64,000 nt of DNA from an uncultured Williamsia sp. Its GTDB lineage: Bacteria; Actinomycetota; Actinomycetes; Mycobacteriales; Mycobacteriaceae. The position numbers were made by a program, and so were the translations under genes. Where the stretch lies: contig NZ_CANLWM010000004.1 of NCBI RefSeq assembly GCF_947494875.1, positions 359,974-423,973 of the forward strand, given 5' to 3'. The notes beneath the pieces are model-generated. The model made no database searches, was not told where the DNA came from, and worked only from the letters and a program-made list of their open reading frames with translations. Below, piece by piece: positions 1 through 10,416 of this stretch. Each line of letters begins with the position of its first letter. The stretch's first letter is position 1.

Positions 1-1
1 C

Positions 2-565
2 GAACACCTGGACAAGCCGAACACGAACATGATCACGTGCGGTGGTCAGGCGACGATCCCGATGGTGCATGCGGTGTCGTCGGTGGTGCCGGTGGCGTAC
101 GCGGAGATCGTCGCGTCGGTCGCGTCGGTGTCGGCCGGGCCCGGGACGCGGGCGAACATCGACGAGTTCACCAAGACCACCTCGCGGGGGATCGAGACGA
201 TCGGTGGCGCCGGCCGGGGCAAGGCGATCATCATCCTCAACCCGGCCGATCCGCCGATGATCATGCGCGACACCATCTTCTGCGCCATCCCCGCCGACGC
301 CGACACCGACGCGATCGCGGAGTCGATCCATCGTCGGGAGAAAGAGATCCAGTCCTACGTGCCTGGATATCGGCTGCTGCAGGACCCGCAGTTCGACCCG
401 CCGAGTGTGGTCAACGGCGGCATGGCGCGGGTGTCGATCTTCGTCGAGGTCGAAGGCGCCGGGGATTACCTGCCGCCGTACGCCGGGAATCTCGACATCA
501 TGACCGCCGCCGCGACCAAGGTCGGCGAGGAGCTGGCCAAGCTGAAGTTGGGAGTCCCCGCATGA
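2..565 (+). CDS. hsaG: Acetaldehyde/propionaldehyde dehydrogenase (acylating), HsaG type, 5' end missing
   Basis: This is the C-terminal part of an acylating aldehyde dehydrogenase; the reading frame is open from the first complete codon and the start lies outside the window. About 187 residues are visible, against about 300 for the family. The segment [14 protein letters not shown] carries the expected catalytic cysteine. Family role: it oxidises the aldehyde released by the partner aldolase to an acyl-CoA using NAD+ and CoA, with direct channelling inside the aldolase-dehydrogenase complex. The next gene, hsaF, starts inside its stop codon (ATGA), so the pair is translationally coupled. The HsaG assignment rather than a generic BphJ/MhpF rests on the nearby kshA and hsaABC genes. 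Confidence 0.9.
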   Translation, partial: EHLDKPNTNMITCGGQATIPMVHAVSSVVPVAYAEIVASVASVSAGPGTRANIDEFTKTTSRGIETIGGAGRGKAIIILNPADPPMIMRDTIFCAIPADADTDAIAESIHRREKEIQSYVPGYRLLQDPQFDPPSVVNGGMARVSIFVEVEGAGDYLPPYAGNLDIMTAAATKVGEELAKLKLGVPA

Positions 566-1629
566 GCACCGATCTGATGGCGAATGCCCGCGCCTACAGC
601 GACACCCTGGACATCCGGGTGACCGATTCGTCGTTGCGCGACGGCAGTCACCACAAGCGTCACCAGTTCACCGTGAACGAGGTGCGATCGGTGGTGGCGG
701 CCCTCGACGGCGCGGGGGTGCCGGTGATCGAGGTGACCCACGGCGACGGTCTGGGTGGGTCGTCGTTCAACTACGGGTTCTCCAAGACCCCCGAACAGGA
801 ACTGATCGCCGCGGCGGTCGAGACCGCGACGACGGCGAAGATCGCGTTCCTGATGCTGCCCGGGCTCGGGGTGAAGGACGACATCCGCGCCGCGCAGGAC
901 AACGGGGCGTCGATCTGCCGTATCGCGACCCACTGCACCGAGGCCGACGTCTCGATCCAGCATTTCGGGCTCGCCCGCGAATTGGGGTTGGAGACGGTCG
1001 GGTTCCTGATGATGAGTCACTCTCAGCCGCCGGAGGTCCTCGCCGCGCAGGCCCGGATCATGGCCGACGCGGGATGCCAGTGTGTGTACGTCGTGGACTC
1101 CGCCGGTGCCCTGGTCCTGGAGCAGGTGTCGGATCGGGTGGCCGCGGTGCGCGCCGAGCTCGGTGACGACGCGCAGATCGGGTTCCACGGCCACGAGAAC
1201 CTCGACATCGCCGTCGCCAACTCGATCGCCGCGATCCGTGCCGGGGCGCAGCAGGTCGACGGGTCGGTGCGTCGGTTCGGTGCCGGTGCGGGCAACACGC
1301 CGGTCGAGGCGTTCGTCGGGGTGTGCGACAAGCTCGGCATCCGCACCGGTATCGACTTCGCGATGATCGCCGACGCCGCACAGGATGTCGTCGCCCCGAT
1401 CATGCCGTCGGAGTGCCTGGTCGACCGCGCGGCGATGATGATGGGCTACGCCGGCTGCTACAGCTCGTTCCTCAAGCACGCCGAAGGCCACGCCGACAAG
1501 TACGGCGTCAAGGTCGCCGACATCCTCCTCGAGGCCGGCGCCCGCAAACTCGTCGGCGGCCAAGAAGACCAACTCATCGACATCGCCCTCGAACTCAAGA
1601 AGAAACAAGACGCCAACGCCGGCGTCTGA
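562..1629 (+). CDS. hsaF: 4-hydroxy-2-oxovalerate / 4-hydroxy-2-oxohexanoate aldolase HsaF
   Basis: A 355-residue DRE-TIM-metallolyase-type aldolase. The N-terminal [17 protein letters not shown] segment corresponds to the family's RDG..H catalytic region, and [14 protein letters not shown] supplies metal-binding histidines. It cleaves the 4-hydroxy-2-oxoacid left after steroid ring A/B opening into pyruvate plus an aldehyde, which HsaG converts to acyl-CoA. The ATG at 562 overlaps the hsaG stop by 4 bp, which fixes the start. The hydratase HsaE that normally precedes the pair would lie upstream of the window. Length and motifs are normal. It could in principle serve another meta-cleavage pathway, but the neighbourhood favours cholesterol degradation. 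Confidence 0.92.
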   Translation: MSTDLMANARAYSDTLDIRVTDSSLRDGSHHKRHQFTVNEVRSVVAALDGAGVPVIEVTHGDGLGGSSFNYGFSKTPEQELIAAAVETATTAKIAFLMLPGLGVKDDIRAAQDNGASICRIATHCTEADVSIQHFGLARELGLETVGFLMMSHSQPPEVLAAQARIMADAGCQCVYVVDSAGALVLEQVSDRVAAVRAELGDDAQIGFHGHENLDIAVANSIAAIRAGAQQVDGSVRRFGAGAGNTPVEAFVGVCDKLGIRTGIDFAMIADAAQDVVAPIMPSECLVDRAAMMMGYAGCYSSFLKHAEGHADKYGVKVADILLEAGARKLVGGQEDQLIDIALELKKKQDANAGV

Positions 1630-1823
1630 CCGCGTTCCCGCCCCGATCTCGCCGATCCGCGCCGTGCACGCCGCGGGTCGACGCCGACGACGCGGATCCG
1701 CTGTCTCCGCGCGGATGCTGCCGCACCCGCGCCGTGCCGGCCGACCCGCCGCGGATCTCGCCGTCCCGCGCTGTACCCGCCCGCCCGCCCGTGCTCGGCG
1801 CGGGGAGACGGGGAGGGCGCGGG
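1630..1823. repeat. Repeat-rich noncoding spacer
   Basis: A 194-bp GC-rich spacer between the converging ends of hsaF and the AbiEi/DUF559 gene. It holds scattered degenerate copies of short words such as GATCTCGCCG, CCGCGCCGTGC and CCGCGCTGTAC, in an irregular array. I see no convincing gene, clean terminator or terminal inverted repeat. A second repeat-rich spacer lies on the other side of the AbiEi/DUF559 gene. Confidence 0.4.
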
Positions 1824-2753
1824 TCAGGCGGCGATCAGTCCGAGCCGGGTCAGCCAGTCACGGACCATCGGCACCACCCGGCCGTGGACCAGGTCGTCCC
1901 AGGTCCAGCGGATCACCATGATCCCCATCCGTCGGAGTGCGTCCTCGCGTTCCTTCTCGCGTCGCATGGCCTCGAACGGGGTCTCGCCGGGACGCAGGTG
2001 CTTCTGGTACTTCACCATCCCGTCGAACTCACCGACCAGGACGTCGCCCCACGCGAAGTCGGTCCGGGCGACGAGCTCGCCGCGATCGTCGACGAACTCG
2101 CGCTGGAGGTCGTCGACGGGCAGTCCGGCGTCGATCATCTGGGCGCGACCCCACGACTCGCCGGGGTTCTCGGCGCGGCCGTCCGCGTGGCGCAGAGCGC
2201 GCCGTGCCGGCCCCACCCCGCGTCGTGCCGCCAGCAACATCCCGGCCATACGATCGCGGTCGGCGCCCAGGCGTAGCGCCGAGTCGAACACGGCGAGGGC
2301 GCCCGCGAACCCCATCGACGACGTGCAGGCCACGTCGACGGCGGTCCGTTCCAGCGACGTCATCCGGACCCCGTCGCGCACCACGATGTCGTCGGGACCG
2401 AGGTCGGCCTCATGCTCGTGACGAGTCGCCGTGCGGTGCGCGCCCGTGCCGATCGGGACGCTGAGGTGCACGCGCTCGAGGTCGGGTCGGAGCACCTCGA
2501 GTCCCAGGACGGCCGCGGCCGACTGATGGCTCAGGACGGCGTCGGGACAGATCGCCGCCACCGCGATCGCCGCCAATCGGTGGTGCTCGCGCGGTCTGCG
2601 GTCCACGGCGACGGCGAAGGCGCCACGGGTCAGTCGGACGAGCTGCCCGCGGGCGACCGCCTGCGCCAACTCGCTGTCACTGACACCGGCGGCGACGGCG
2701 CGACTGCGGAGCACGATCCCGTGCCGATCGATGGGGATGTTCAGCATGTCCAT
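1824..2753 (-). CDS. AbiEi-antitoxin-like / DUF559-type protein
   Basis: A 309-residue protein of a family that is abundant and mostly uncharacterised in actinobacteria. The N-terminal third reads like a winged-helix AbiEi-type antitoxin domain (residues about 5-70, with SRAVAAGVSDSELAQAVARG followed by LVRLTRGAFAV). The C-terminal part carries a DUF559/Vsr-like nuclease-fold signature (TDFAWGDVLVGEFDGMVKYQ, then REKEREDALRRMGIMVIRW). The frame stays open upstream to 2927, but that extension runs through the tandem repeats, so I place the start at the ATG at 2753. No toxin partner gene is adjacent, so a toxin-antitoxin role is not supported. Function unknown. Confidence 0.7.
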   Translation of the reverse strand: MDMLNIPIDRHGIVLRSRAVAAGVSDSELAQAVARGQLVRLTRGAFAVAVDRRPREHHRLAAIAVAAICPDAVLSHQSAAAVLGLEVLRPDLERVHLSVPIGTGAHRTATRHEHEADLGPDDIVVRDGVRMTSLERTAVDVACTSSMGFAGALAVFDSALRLGADRDRMAGMLLAARRGVGPARRALRHADGRAENPGESWGRAQMIDAGLPVDDLQREFVDDRGELVARTDFAWGDVLVGEFDGMVKYQKHLRPGETPFEAMRREKEREDALRRMGIMVIRWTWDDLVHGRVVPMVRDWLTRLGLIAA

Positions 2754-2842
2754 TGGACGCGCCCGCGGCTCGTTCGGATCCGACGGACCATGAATCCGCG
2801 TCGAGCGAGAGAACCCGCGCCGGGTACGGCGCGGAACCGTGC

Positions 2843-2918
2843 GAACGACGCGGGACTGCGTGAACGGCGCGGGACTGCGTGAACGGCGCGGGACTGCGAG
2901 AACGGTGCGGGTTCTCCG
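2843..2918. repeat. 19-bp tandem repeat array
   Basis: Three near-perfect 19-bp units (2843-2861, 2862-2880, 2881-2899; consensus GAACGGCGCGGGACTGCGT) and a degenerate fourth (2900-2918). A further copy of GGGACTGCGAGAACGACGCG lies at about 2970-2989, and inverted-sense pieces (AACCCGCG) lie between. The spacer 2754-2996 is otherwise without a gene. Its role is unknown; the array could be a structured 3' region for the VOC gene or a recombination or slippage hotspot. Confidence 0.75.
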
Positions 2919-2996
2919 GCTCACCACCGAACCCGCGTGGACCGTGCCAACCCGCGCCGGGCACGACTCGGGACTGCGAGAACGACGCGGGTTCGG

Positions 2997-3794
2997 CTAC
3001 ATGCCGGGCGGGGGAGAGGCGTAGCAGAAGATCGCGCCCATGGGGTCCTTGGCCGCCGCGAGGGTGCCGAAGGGGGTGTCCTCGCCGCCCATCATCACCT
3101 CGCCGCCGAGGTCGGAGACCTTCGCCGTGGCTGCCGCGACGTCGTCCACCGTGATGTAGAACTGCCAGAACGACGGCACCTCGGGCGGGAAGACCTTGGT
3201 GGCGTCCATGATCCCGGCGTACCCCATCTCGCCGAACATCAACTGCGTGTACCGCTCTGGCGCCTGCACGCTCTCGTCACCGCCGCTGCCTACCTCGAGC
3301 GGCGACGCCCCGGCCACCGACGAGTAGAACGCGACGGACGCGTCGTAGTCCTTCGACTGACACTCGAACCAGTATGGCGCGCCGTGCTCGCCCCACGTGG
3401 TGTAGCCGGGGTGCTGGTCGGGCTGCCAGAAACCGATCGCCGCGCCCGCGGGGTCGGACACGAGGAGCATCGTCCCCTCGGTCCCGACCGCCATCGGCGG
3501 GAACAGGACCTGGGCCCCGGCCTTCTCTGCTGCCGCGGCGGTCGCCGCCGCGTCGGTGGTGTGGAGGTACACCGACCACACGTCGGAGGGGACTCCGGCG
3601 CCGTCCATCACCGGGCTCATCCCCGCGATGCGACTGCCGGCGCGCGTGAAGTTCTGGTAGCCGCCGAACTCCGCGCGCGGAGCCTCGACATCCCAGCCGA
3701 ACAGCGCGCCGTAGAACTCGGCGGCGCGGGCCGGGTCGGAACTCATCAGGTCGAACCAGATCGGTGCGCCGACAGGCGCGGAGTACTCGGGCAT
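2997..3794 (-). CDS. Two-domain VOC (glyoxalase-like) protein, CFP30B/TB27.3-like
   Basis: A 265-residue protein made of two tandem vicinal-oxygen-chelate modules. Module 1 begins at GAPIWFDLMSSDPARAAEFY and module 2 at GAPYWFECQSKDYDASVAFY, and each repeats the beta-alpha-beta-beta-beta pattern. It resembles mycobacterial CFP30B/Rv0577-type proteins. A substrate cannot be inferred. The ATG at 3794 is preferred over an upstream in-frame start at 3821 because GAGAGG lies at the right distance before it. The gene reads in the same direction as the neighbouring kshA group but is separated from it. Confidence 0.8.
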   Translation of the reverse strand: MPEYSAPVGAPIWFDLMSSDPARAAEFYGALFGWDVEAPRAEFGGYQNFTRAGSRIAGMSPVMDGAGVPSDVWSVYLHTTDAAATAAAAEKAGAQVLFPPMAVGTEGTMLLVSDPAGAAIGFWQPDQHPGYTTWGEHGAPYWFECQSKDYDASVAFYSSVAGASPLEVGSGGDESVQAPERYTQLMFGEMGYAGIMDATKVFPPEVPSFWQFYITVDDVAAATAKVSDLGGEVMMGGEDTPFGTLAAAKDPMGAIFCYASPPPGM

Positions 3795-3862
3795 CGTCGG
3801 ATCCTCTCGCGTGGGTGACACCGGTACAGACCGGGCCGGACGCGGGAAATCATCGCGGGAGA

Positions 3863-4237
3863 CTAGAGGTATCCGTCAGGGTCTTCGGTCGGTCCGTGCG
3901 GAGGGATGATGCCCTCGGCCACGCCGTGGTCGATGCTGGCCGACAGCCGGCTGCACGTCGGTGTCATGGCCGGGTTGCCGCCGGACTCCCGCACCGATCG
4001 CAACTCGGAGCACGACGCCCGTGCCCCAGCCGTCCACTGCACGCTCGTCTGCGACGGCGAGGTCTTCTTCACCAGGACGCAGGCATGGCACGAGCGGCAC
4101 TCGATCTCGTGCAACCCGCCGTCGAGATAGTGCGCCCGGTCGCGGCGCGTGTGCTCACGCACCGACTCCCGTCGCGCGGGGTCGTCGTCGAAGGCCGGGG
4201 CCTTCGCCCATCCCGACGACTCGACCGAGCGTGTCAC
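3863..4237 (-). CDS. Small cysteine-rich protein coupled to kshA
   Basis: A 124-residue protein directly downstream of kshA. The GTG start at 4237 lies 1 bp beyond the kshA stop, so the two are almost certainly cotranscribed. The central ECRSCHACVLVKKTSPSQTS has a CxxC pair plus later cysteines (ASCSEL, MTPTCSR), suggesting metal or iron-sulfur binding. The C-terminal half reads as a hydrophilic tail. I recognise no named family. Inference: an accessory or electron-transfer-related factor for the 9-alpha-hydroxylase, or a small zinc-ribbon-like protein. A longer start at 4351 would run back inside kshA and is less likely. Confidence 0.7.
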   Translation of the reverse strand: MTRSVESSGWAKAPAFDDDPARRESVREHTRRDRAHYLDGGLHEIECRSCHACVLVKKTSPSQTSVQWTAGARASCSELRSVRESGGNPAMTPTCSRLSASIDHGVAEGIIPPHGPTEDPDGYL

Positions 4238-4238
4238 G

Positions 4239-5477
4239 TCAGACCTTCGCCGCGTCGTTCGTGGCCGCGAGCTTCGCCTGCTCGGCGCGCACCGACGCCT
4301 CGGTGTCCTCACCGGCGGCCTTGCGGCGCAGGTTGTCCTCGATCTCGACACCCCAGTTCTCCAGGGCCTTGGTGGTGTCGATCTCGTACTCGAAGCGCTG
4401 GGTCATCTCCTCGGTGACGTCGGCGGCGTCGACGTAGAACTGCTCGTACCAGCGACGCAGCTGATAGACCGGCCCGTCCTCCTCGACGAGGAGCGGATTG
4501 TCGATGCGACTCTTGTGTTTCCAGATCTCGACGTCCTGGAGGAACCCCACCTCGACACCCTCGGCGATCTTCGCCGCCATCCCGGCCGCCTGCTCGGAGG
4601 TGAGGCCCTCCGGCTTCTTGGCCATGACGCCGAACATGAGCACGAACGAGTTGTTGTCGATCGGGTAGTGGCAGTTGGTGAGGATCGTCTCGATGGCGTA
4701 CTCGCCGTACGTCTGATGCATCGGGTTGAGCATGTAGGACGGCCCGTAGTACGCGGCGATCGAGCGCAGGTAGCTGTCGCCGTAGGCCGACGTCAGCTCG
4801 ATGTCCGGGCGGCCCCGCGAATTCATGTACTGCGCCGCGGTCTCGCCCTCGAAGACGTTCTTGAAGTAGTCGGGCAGGGCGTAGTGGATGTAGAAGAAGT
4901 GCGCCATGTCGACGACGTTGTCGATGATCTCTCGGCAGTTCGAGCCCTCGATGACGATGCGGTTCCAGGTCCACCCGGTCCACTCGTCGGTGCCGATTTC
5001 GGCGATCTCGGGGATGACGACGTCCTCGGGAGGCGGGTTTCCCTCGGGGTCGTTGTAGACGAACACCTGGCCGTTCCGGATCATCGTCGGCCACGACCGC
5101 GTCTTCGCCAGCTTGGGCGCGCGCTTGGCGTAGGGCACGCCGGCGCAGCGCCCGTTGCCCCTCCAGCGCCAGTCGTGGAACGGGCAGGCGATGTTGCCGT
5201 CCTTCACGCTGCCCTGCGACAGGTCGCCCCCCATGTGCCGGCAGTAGGCGTCGAGGATCTTGATCTCCACCGGCTCGGCTGTGACATCGGGCCCGCTCGC
5301 TTCGCTCCCGGCGCCCGCCCAGACGACGAGCTTCGTGCCGAAGGCGTCGACGGAATGCGGCTTCCCGTCGGTGAACTCCGAGACCAGGCCGAGGCAGTGC
5401 CAACCGCGTGCGAAACGGGTCGGTGGGGTGCCGGTGTCGATCTCGCGGACCGCGACGTCGTCGTGCGACGTGGTCAT
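4239..5477 (-). CDS. kshA: 3-ketosteroid 9-alpha-monooxygenase, oxygenase component KshA
   Basis: A 412-residue Rieske non-heme iron oxygenase that 9-alpha-hydroxylates androstenedione-type 3-ketosteroids and so triggers ring B opening together with ketosteroid dehydrogenation. The Rieske ligands are Cys79/His81 and Cys98/His101 (CRHMGGDLSQG, CPFHDW). The mononuclear iron ligands are His193 and His198 (NVVDMAHFFYIHY) and Asp315 (FLQDVEIWK). A Gly/Ala/Ser-rich stretch of about 15 residues (about 55-70) before the Rieske cluster looks like an insertion relative to the KshA proteins I know. No reductase gene kshB is in the window. The gene diverges from hsaA, and a KstR-like box sits 51 bp upstream of its start. 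Confidence 0.95.
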   Translation of the reverse strand: MTTSHDDVAVREIDTGTPPTRFARGWHCLGLVSEFTDGKPHSVDAFGTKLVVWAGAGSEASGPDVTAEPVEIKILDAYCRHMGGDLSQGSVKDGNIACPFHDWRWRGNGRCAGVPYAKRAPKLAKTRSWPTMIRNGQVFVYNDPEGNPPPEDVVIPEIAEIGTDEWTGWTWNRIVIEGSNCREIIDNVVDMAHFFYIHYALPDYFKNVFEGETAAQYMNSRGRPDIELTSAYGDSYLRSIAAYYGPSYMLNPMHQTYGEYAIETILTNCHYPIDNNSFVLMFGVMAKKPEGLTSEQAAGMAAKIAEGVEVGFLQDVEIWKHKSRIDNPLLVEEDGPVYQLRRWYEQFYVDAADVTEEMTQRFEYEIDTTKALENWGVEIEDNLRRKAAGEDTEASVRAEQAKLAATNDAAKV

Positions 5478-5527
5478 CGCCTACCTCCTGGTGGTCGCCG
5501 ACGTGGGACGTCGATCGCGGACACGAT

Positions 5528-5541
5528 GAGAACATGTTACA
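5528..5541. promoter_or_regulatory. KstR-like operator near kshA
   Basis: GAGAACATGTTACA matches the mycobacterial KstR palindrome TnnAACnnGTTnnA at every fixed base except the first T. It lies 51 bp upstream of kshA in the divergent kshA-hsaA spacer. KstR is the TetR-family repressor of cholesterol genes; binding here is inferred. Confidence 0.7.
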
Positions 5542-5621
5542 AAAACGGGGGTTTCGACGCCACTGGCATCGGAGCGGATTTCGGCGCTGACGTCGACAAA
5601 AGCCCAGTACTCGACACAAAT

Positions 5622-5635
5622 GAGAACGTGTTCTA
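5622..5635. promoter_or_regulatory. KstR-like operator near hsaA
   Basis: GAGAACGTGTTCTA matches TnnAACnnGTTnnA except for the first T and is almost a perfect inverted repeat around AGAACGTGTTCT. It lies 42 bp upstream of the hsaA ATG. With the box at 5528-5541, the divergent spacer has one operator per promoter. Confidence 0.8.
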
Positions 5636-5676
5636 ATATTGGTCGTCGAACAGTCACCGACCGTAGGAGTGCAACG

Positions 5677-7834
<2,158 letters not shown>

Positions 7835-7842
7835 GCGACACC

Positions 7843-8415
7843 ATGACCCACGTCTCCCACGGCAGCCAGGACTTCGACCCCCGCCAGTTCCGGACCGCGA
7901 TGGGGCAGTTCTGCACCGGTGTCACGGTCATCACGACGCTGAACGACGCCGACGAACCGGTCGGGTTCGCCTGCCAGTCGTTCGCCGCGCTCTCGCTGGA
8001 CCCGCCGCTGGTCCTGTTCTGCCCGCAGCGCACCTCCCGTAGCTGGAAGGTGATCGAGTCGACGGGGCGGTTCTGCGTCAACGTCCTCTCCAATCACCAG
8101 CAGGAGGTCAGCGCGGTGTTCGGAGCCCCCGGTGAGGACAAGTTCCGCACCGTCGAGTGGGACCCGTCGCCCAGTGGCCTCCCGGTGATCAAGCGCAGTC
8201 TCACCTGGGTCGACTGCACCGTCGAGCGTGTCGAGGACGGCGGCGACCACTTCGTCGTCATCGGTCGGGTGCAGACACTCGGGGACGTGCTGCAGGACAA
8301 GCCGCTCCTGTTCTACCGGGGTGGCTACCTGTCGACCGAGCATCCGCGGGTGACACCCGCCCAGGCCGAACTCGAGAACTTCCTCACCTGGACCGGAGGC
8401 GACACATGGCTGTGA
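7843..8415 (+). CDS. hsaB: 3-HSA 4-hydroxylase, flavin reductase component HsaB
   Basis: A 190-residue flavin reductase of the HpaC/ActVB-like FMN-binding split-barrel family (FRTAMGQFCTGVTVITT, VGFACQSFAALSLDPP, SNHQQEVSAVFG). It supplies reduced flavin to HsaA. It starts 8 bp after hsaC, and its last codons overlap the next gene by 10 bp, so the operon continues beyond the canonical hsa genes. Length is as expected for HsaB. Confidence 0.93.
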   Translation: MTHVSHGSQDFDPRQFRTAMGQFCTGVTVITTLNDADEPVGFACQSFAALSLDPPLVLFCPQRTSRSWKVIESTGRFCVNVLSNHQQEVSAVFGAPGEDKFRTVEWDPSPSGLPVIKRSLTWVDCTVERVEDGGDHFVVIGRVQTLGDVLQDKPLLFYRGGYLSTEHPRVTPAQAELENFLTWTGGDTWL

Positions 8416-9623
8416 CCGACACCGTGACCGACCCGACGTCCACGGATGCGCCCGCCGCCGACCTCACCGAAGATCTCGCCGACGCCATCCGGGAGGCCGA
8501 GCGGCGCATCGCAGCTGCGGAGTTCATCCGTTCCGACGTCGACCGCGCGGAGGGGTACACCTATCTCGCGCAGTGTGTGCAGGCCGTCATGCAGCTCGCG
8601 TGGGCGCGCAACCACTCCCATCCGCATCTCGTCACCGCCACCGGACCGTGGACGAAGATGGGCCTCGACAATCCCGACACGCTGTACTGGAGTGCCGATC
8701 TCGAGCCTGGCGGTCACTACCTGATCCGGGGCCGACGAGGCACCACCGCCGACCTCAGCTTCCAGGTGATCGCCGGCCACTACGACGCGGACACCGTTCC
8801 GAACGGCGACACCGCGTTCGACGACCGCCGCCTCACGATCGCCGACGACGGGACGTTCGCGTTCACCCTCGGCCCCGAGGGCGCCGGCACGTCCGGCACC
8901 GACCACTTCGTCCTGCCGGAGGGCGCCACCACCCTCGCGGTCCGGGAGGTGTACTCCGACTGGACGGCGACGCGCGGCTCGATCGCCATCGAGCGCGTCG
9001 ACACGGTCGGCACCGCCCCCGTCGAACCCGACATGACGCTGCTGCGCAAGCGGTATCGCGTCGCGGCGAAGATGTTGCTGTCGCGGATCGACACCTGGTT
9101 CAACTTCCCGAAGTGGTTCTACCTCGACCTCCCGGTGAACACGCTGACCGCACCGCGACAGACGCCGGGCGGGTTGGCGACGCAGTGGTCCTCCGTCGGC
9201 CACTTCGACCTCGCCGACGACCAGGCCATCGTGATCACCGTGCCGAAGTCCGCTGCGCCGTATCAGGGTTTTCAGCTCGGCAGCCTCTGGTACATCTCGC
9301 TCGACTACGTCCACCACCAGACGAGCCTGAACTCCCATCAGGCCCAGGTCGATCCGGACGGGATGATCCGGATGGTGGTCGCGCGTCGCGATCCAGGTGT
9401 GGCGAACTGGATCGAGACCACCGGCCGCACCCGCGGGATCATGCAGTTCCGGTGGCAGCGCGTCGACGAACCCGTCACCGACGGCCCGACCGCGGTGGTC
9501 GTGGACGTCGACGGCATACCCGCCCACCTTCCGTTCCACGAGCACAACGTCATCGACGCCGACGGCTGGCGGATGCGGATCGCCGCGCGGCAGCGCGCCT
9601 TCGCCGACCGGATGCTCGGGTGA
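8406..9623 (+). CDS. DUF1214-type domain protein in the hsa operon
   Basis: A 405-residue protein whose C-terminal region resembles DUF1214 (PKWFYLDLPVNTLTAPRQTP, DDQAIVITVPKSAAPYQGFQ, LGSLWYISLDYVHHQTSLNS, TRGIMQFRWQ). The N-terminal part holds a beta-rich segment and NPDTLYWSADLEPGGHY, reminiscent of the DUF1254/DUF1214 family. It has no signal peptide, so it should be cytosolic. Start and stop overlap both neighbours (10 bp with hsaB, GTGA with the SDR), which shows tight coupling. The biochemical role is unknown; position implies a step in or beside steroid catabolism. Confidence 0.75.
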   Translation: MAVTDTVTDPTSTDAPAADLTEDLADAIREAERRIAAAEFIRSDVDRAEGYTYLAQCVQAVMQLAWARNHSHPHLVTATGPWTKMGLDNPDTLYWSADLEPGGHYLIRGRRGTTADLSFQVIAGHYDADTVPNGDTAFDDRRLTIADDGTFAFTLGPEGAGTSGTDHFVLPEGATTLAVREVYSDWTATRGSIAIERVDTVGTAPVEPDMTLLRKRYRVAAKMLLSRIDTWFNFPKWFYLDLPVNTLTAPRQTPGGLATQWSSVGHFDLADDQAIVITVPKSAAPYQGFQLGSLWYISLDYVHHQTSLNSHQAQVDPDGMIRMVVARRDPGVANWIETTGRTRGIMQFRWQRVDEPVTDGPTAVVVDVDGIPAHLPFHEHNVIDADGWRMRIAARQRAFADRMLG

Positions 9624-10402
9624 CCGGCCTGCTCGACGGCAAGGTCGTCGTCGTGAGCGGCGTCGGCCCGGGCTTGGGGCGGTCGATCGCGCTGCAGTCC
9701 GCCGGGGCCGGCGCCTCGGTGGTCATGGCCGCCCGCACCGAGGAGCGGCTGCGCGCCGTCGCCGACGAGATCGATGCCGCCGGCGGGCGGTCGCTGGTCG
9801 TCCCCACCGACATCACCGACGACGCCCAGGTGCAACGCCTCGTCGACACGACGGTGTCCGAGTTCGGCCGGGTGGACGCGCTGGTCAACAACGCGTTCGC
9901 GCTCCCGTCGATGAAGCCGCTGGCGCGCACCGACTTCCAGCAGATCACCGACAGCCTGGACCTGACCGTCCTCGGCGGCCTGCGGGTCACGAAAGCGTTC
10001 ACCGACGCACTGGCGGCCACCGCCGGCGCCGTGGTGATGATCAATTCGATGGTGCTGCGCCACAGCGAACCGCGCTACGGCAGTTACAAGCTCGCGAAGG
10101 CGGCGCTGCTGGCGATGTCGCAGACCCTGGCCACCGAGCTGGGGGAGCGGAAGGTCCGCGTGAACAGCGTCGCCCCCGGCTACATCTGGGACGACCAGCT
10201 GAAGTGGTACTTCGGCGAGATCGCGAAGAAGTACGACATCTCACCCGACGACGTCTACGCCGACACCGCGAAGAACTCCGACCTCAAGCGCCTTCCCGAG
10301 CCCGACGAGATCGCCCGAGCCGTCGTGTTCCTCGCGTCGGACTGGGCGAGCGCCGTCACCGGCCAGACGCTCGACGTCAACTGCGGCGAGTACCACAGCT
10401 GA
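9620..10402 (+). CDS. SDR family oxidoreductase
   Basis: A 260-residue classical short-chain dehydrogenase. The nucleotide-binding region is VVVSGVGPGLGRSIAL, a variant of the TGxxxGxG motif. The catalytic Tyr-x-x-x-Lys is at RYGSYKLAKAA, with MINSMVL giving the serine. The structural NNAG motif is altered to NNAF. The GTG start at 9620 overlaps the previous stop (GTGA). Family role is NAD(P)-dependent alcohol/ketone conversion. Its place in the operon suggests a steroid or steroid-derived alcohol, but the substrate is not predictable. Confidence 0.85.
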   Translation: MTGLLDGKVVVVSGVGPGLGRSIALQSAGAGASVVMAARTEERLRAVADEIDAAGGRSLVVPTDITDDAQVQRLVDTTVSEFGRVDALVNNAFALPSMKPLARTDFQQITDSLDLTVLGGLRVTKAFTDALAATAGAVVMINSMVLRHSEPRYGSYKLAKAALLAMSQTLATELGERKVRVNSVAPGYIWDDQLKWYFGEIAKKYDISPDDVYADTAKNSDLKRLPEPDEIARAVVFLASDWASAVTGQTLDVNCGEYHS

Positions 10403-10416
10403 ACAACGGAGGATCG

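Noticed and set aside
37..561. Long Arg-rich reading frame in front of hsaF
   Set aside because: It is a shadow of hsaG in another frame; the real hsaF start is the ATG at 562.
1824..2753. Type IV toxin-antitoxin pair
   Set aside because: Only the AbiEi-like domain is present; no AbiEii-like toxin gene is adjacent.
1630..2996. CRISPR array
   Set aside because: The 19-bp units are in direct contact without unique spacers, and no cas genes are present.
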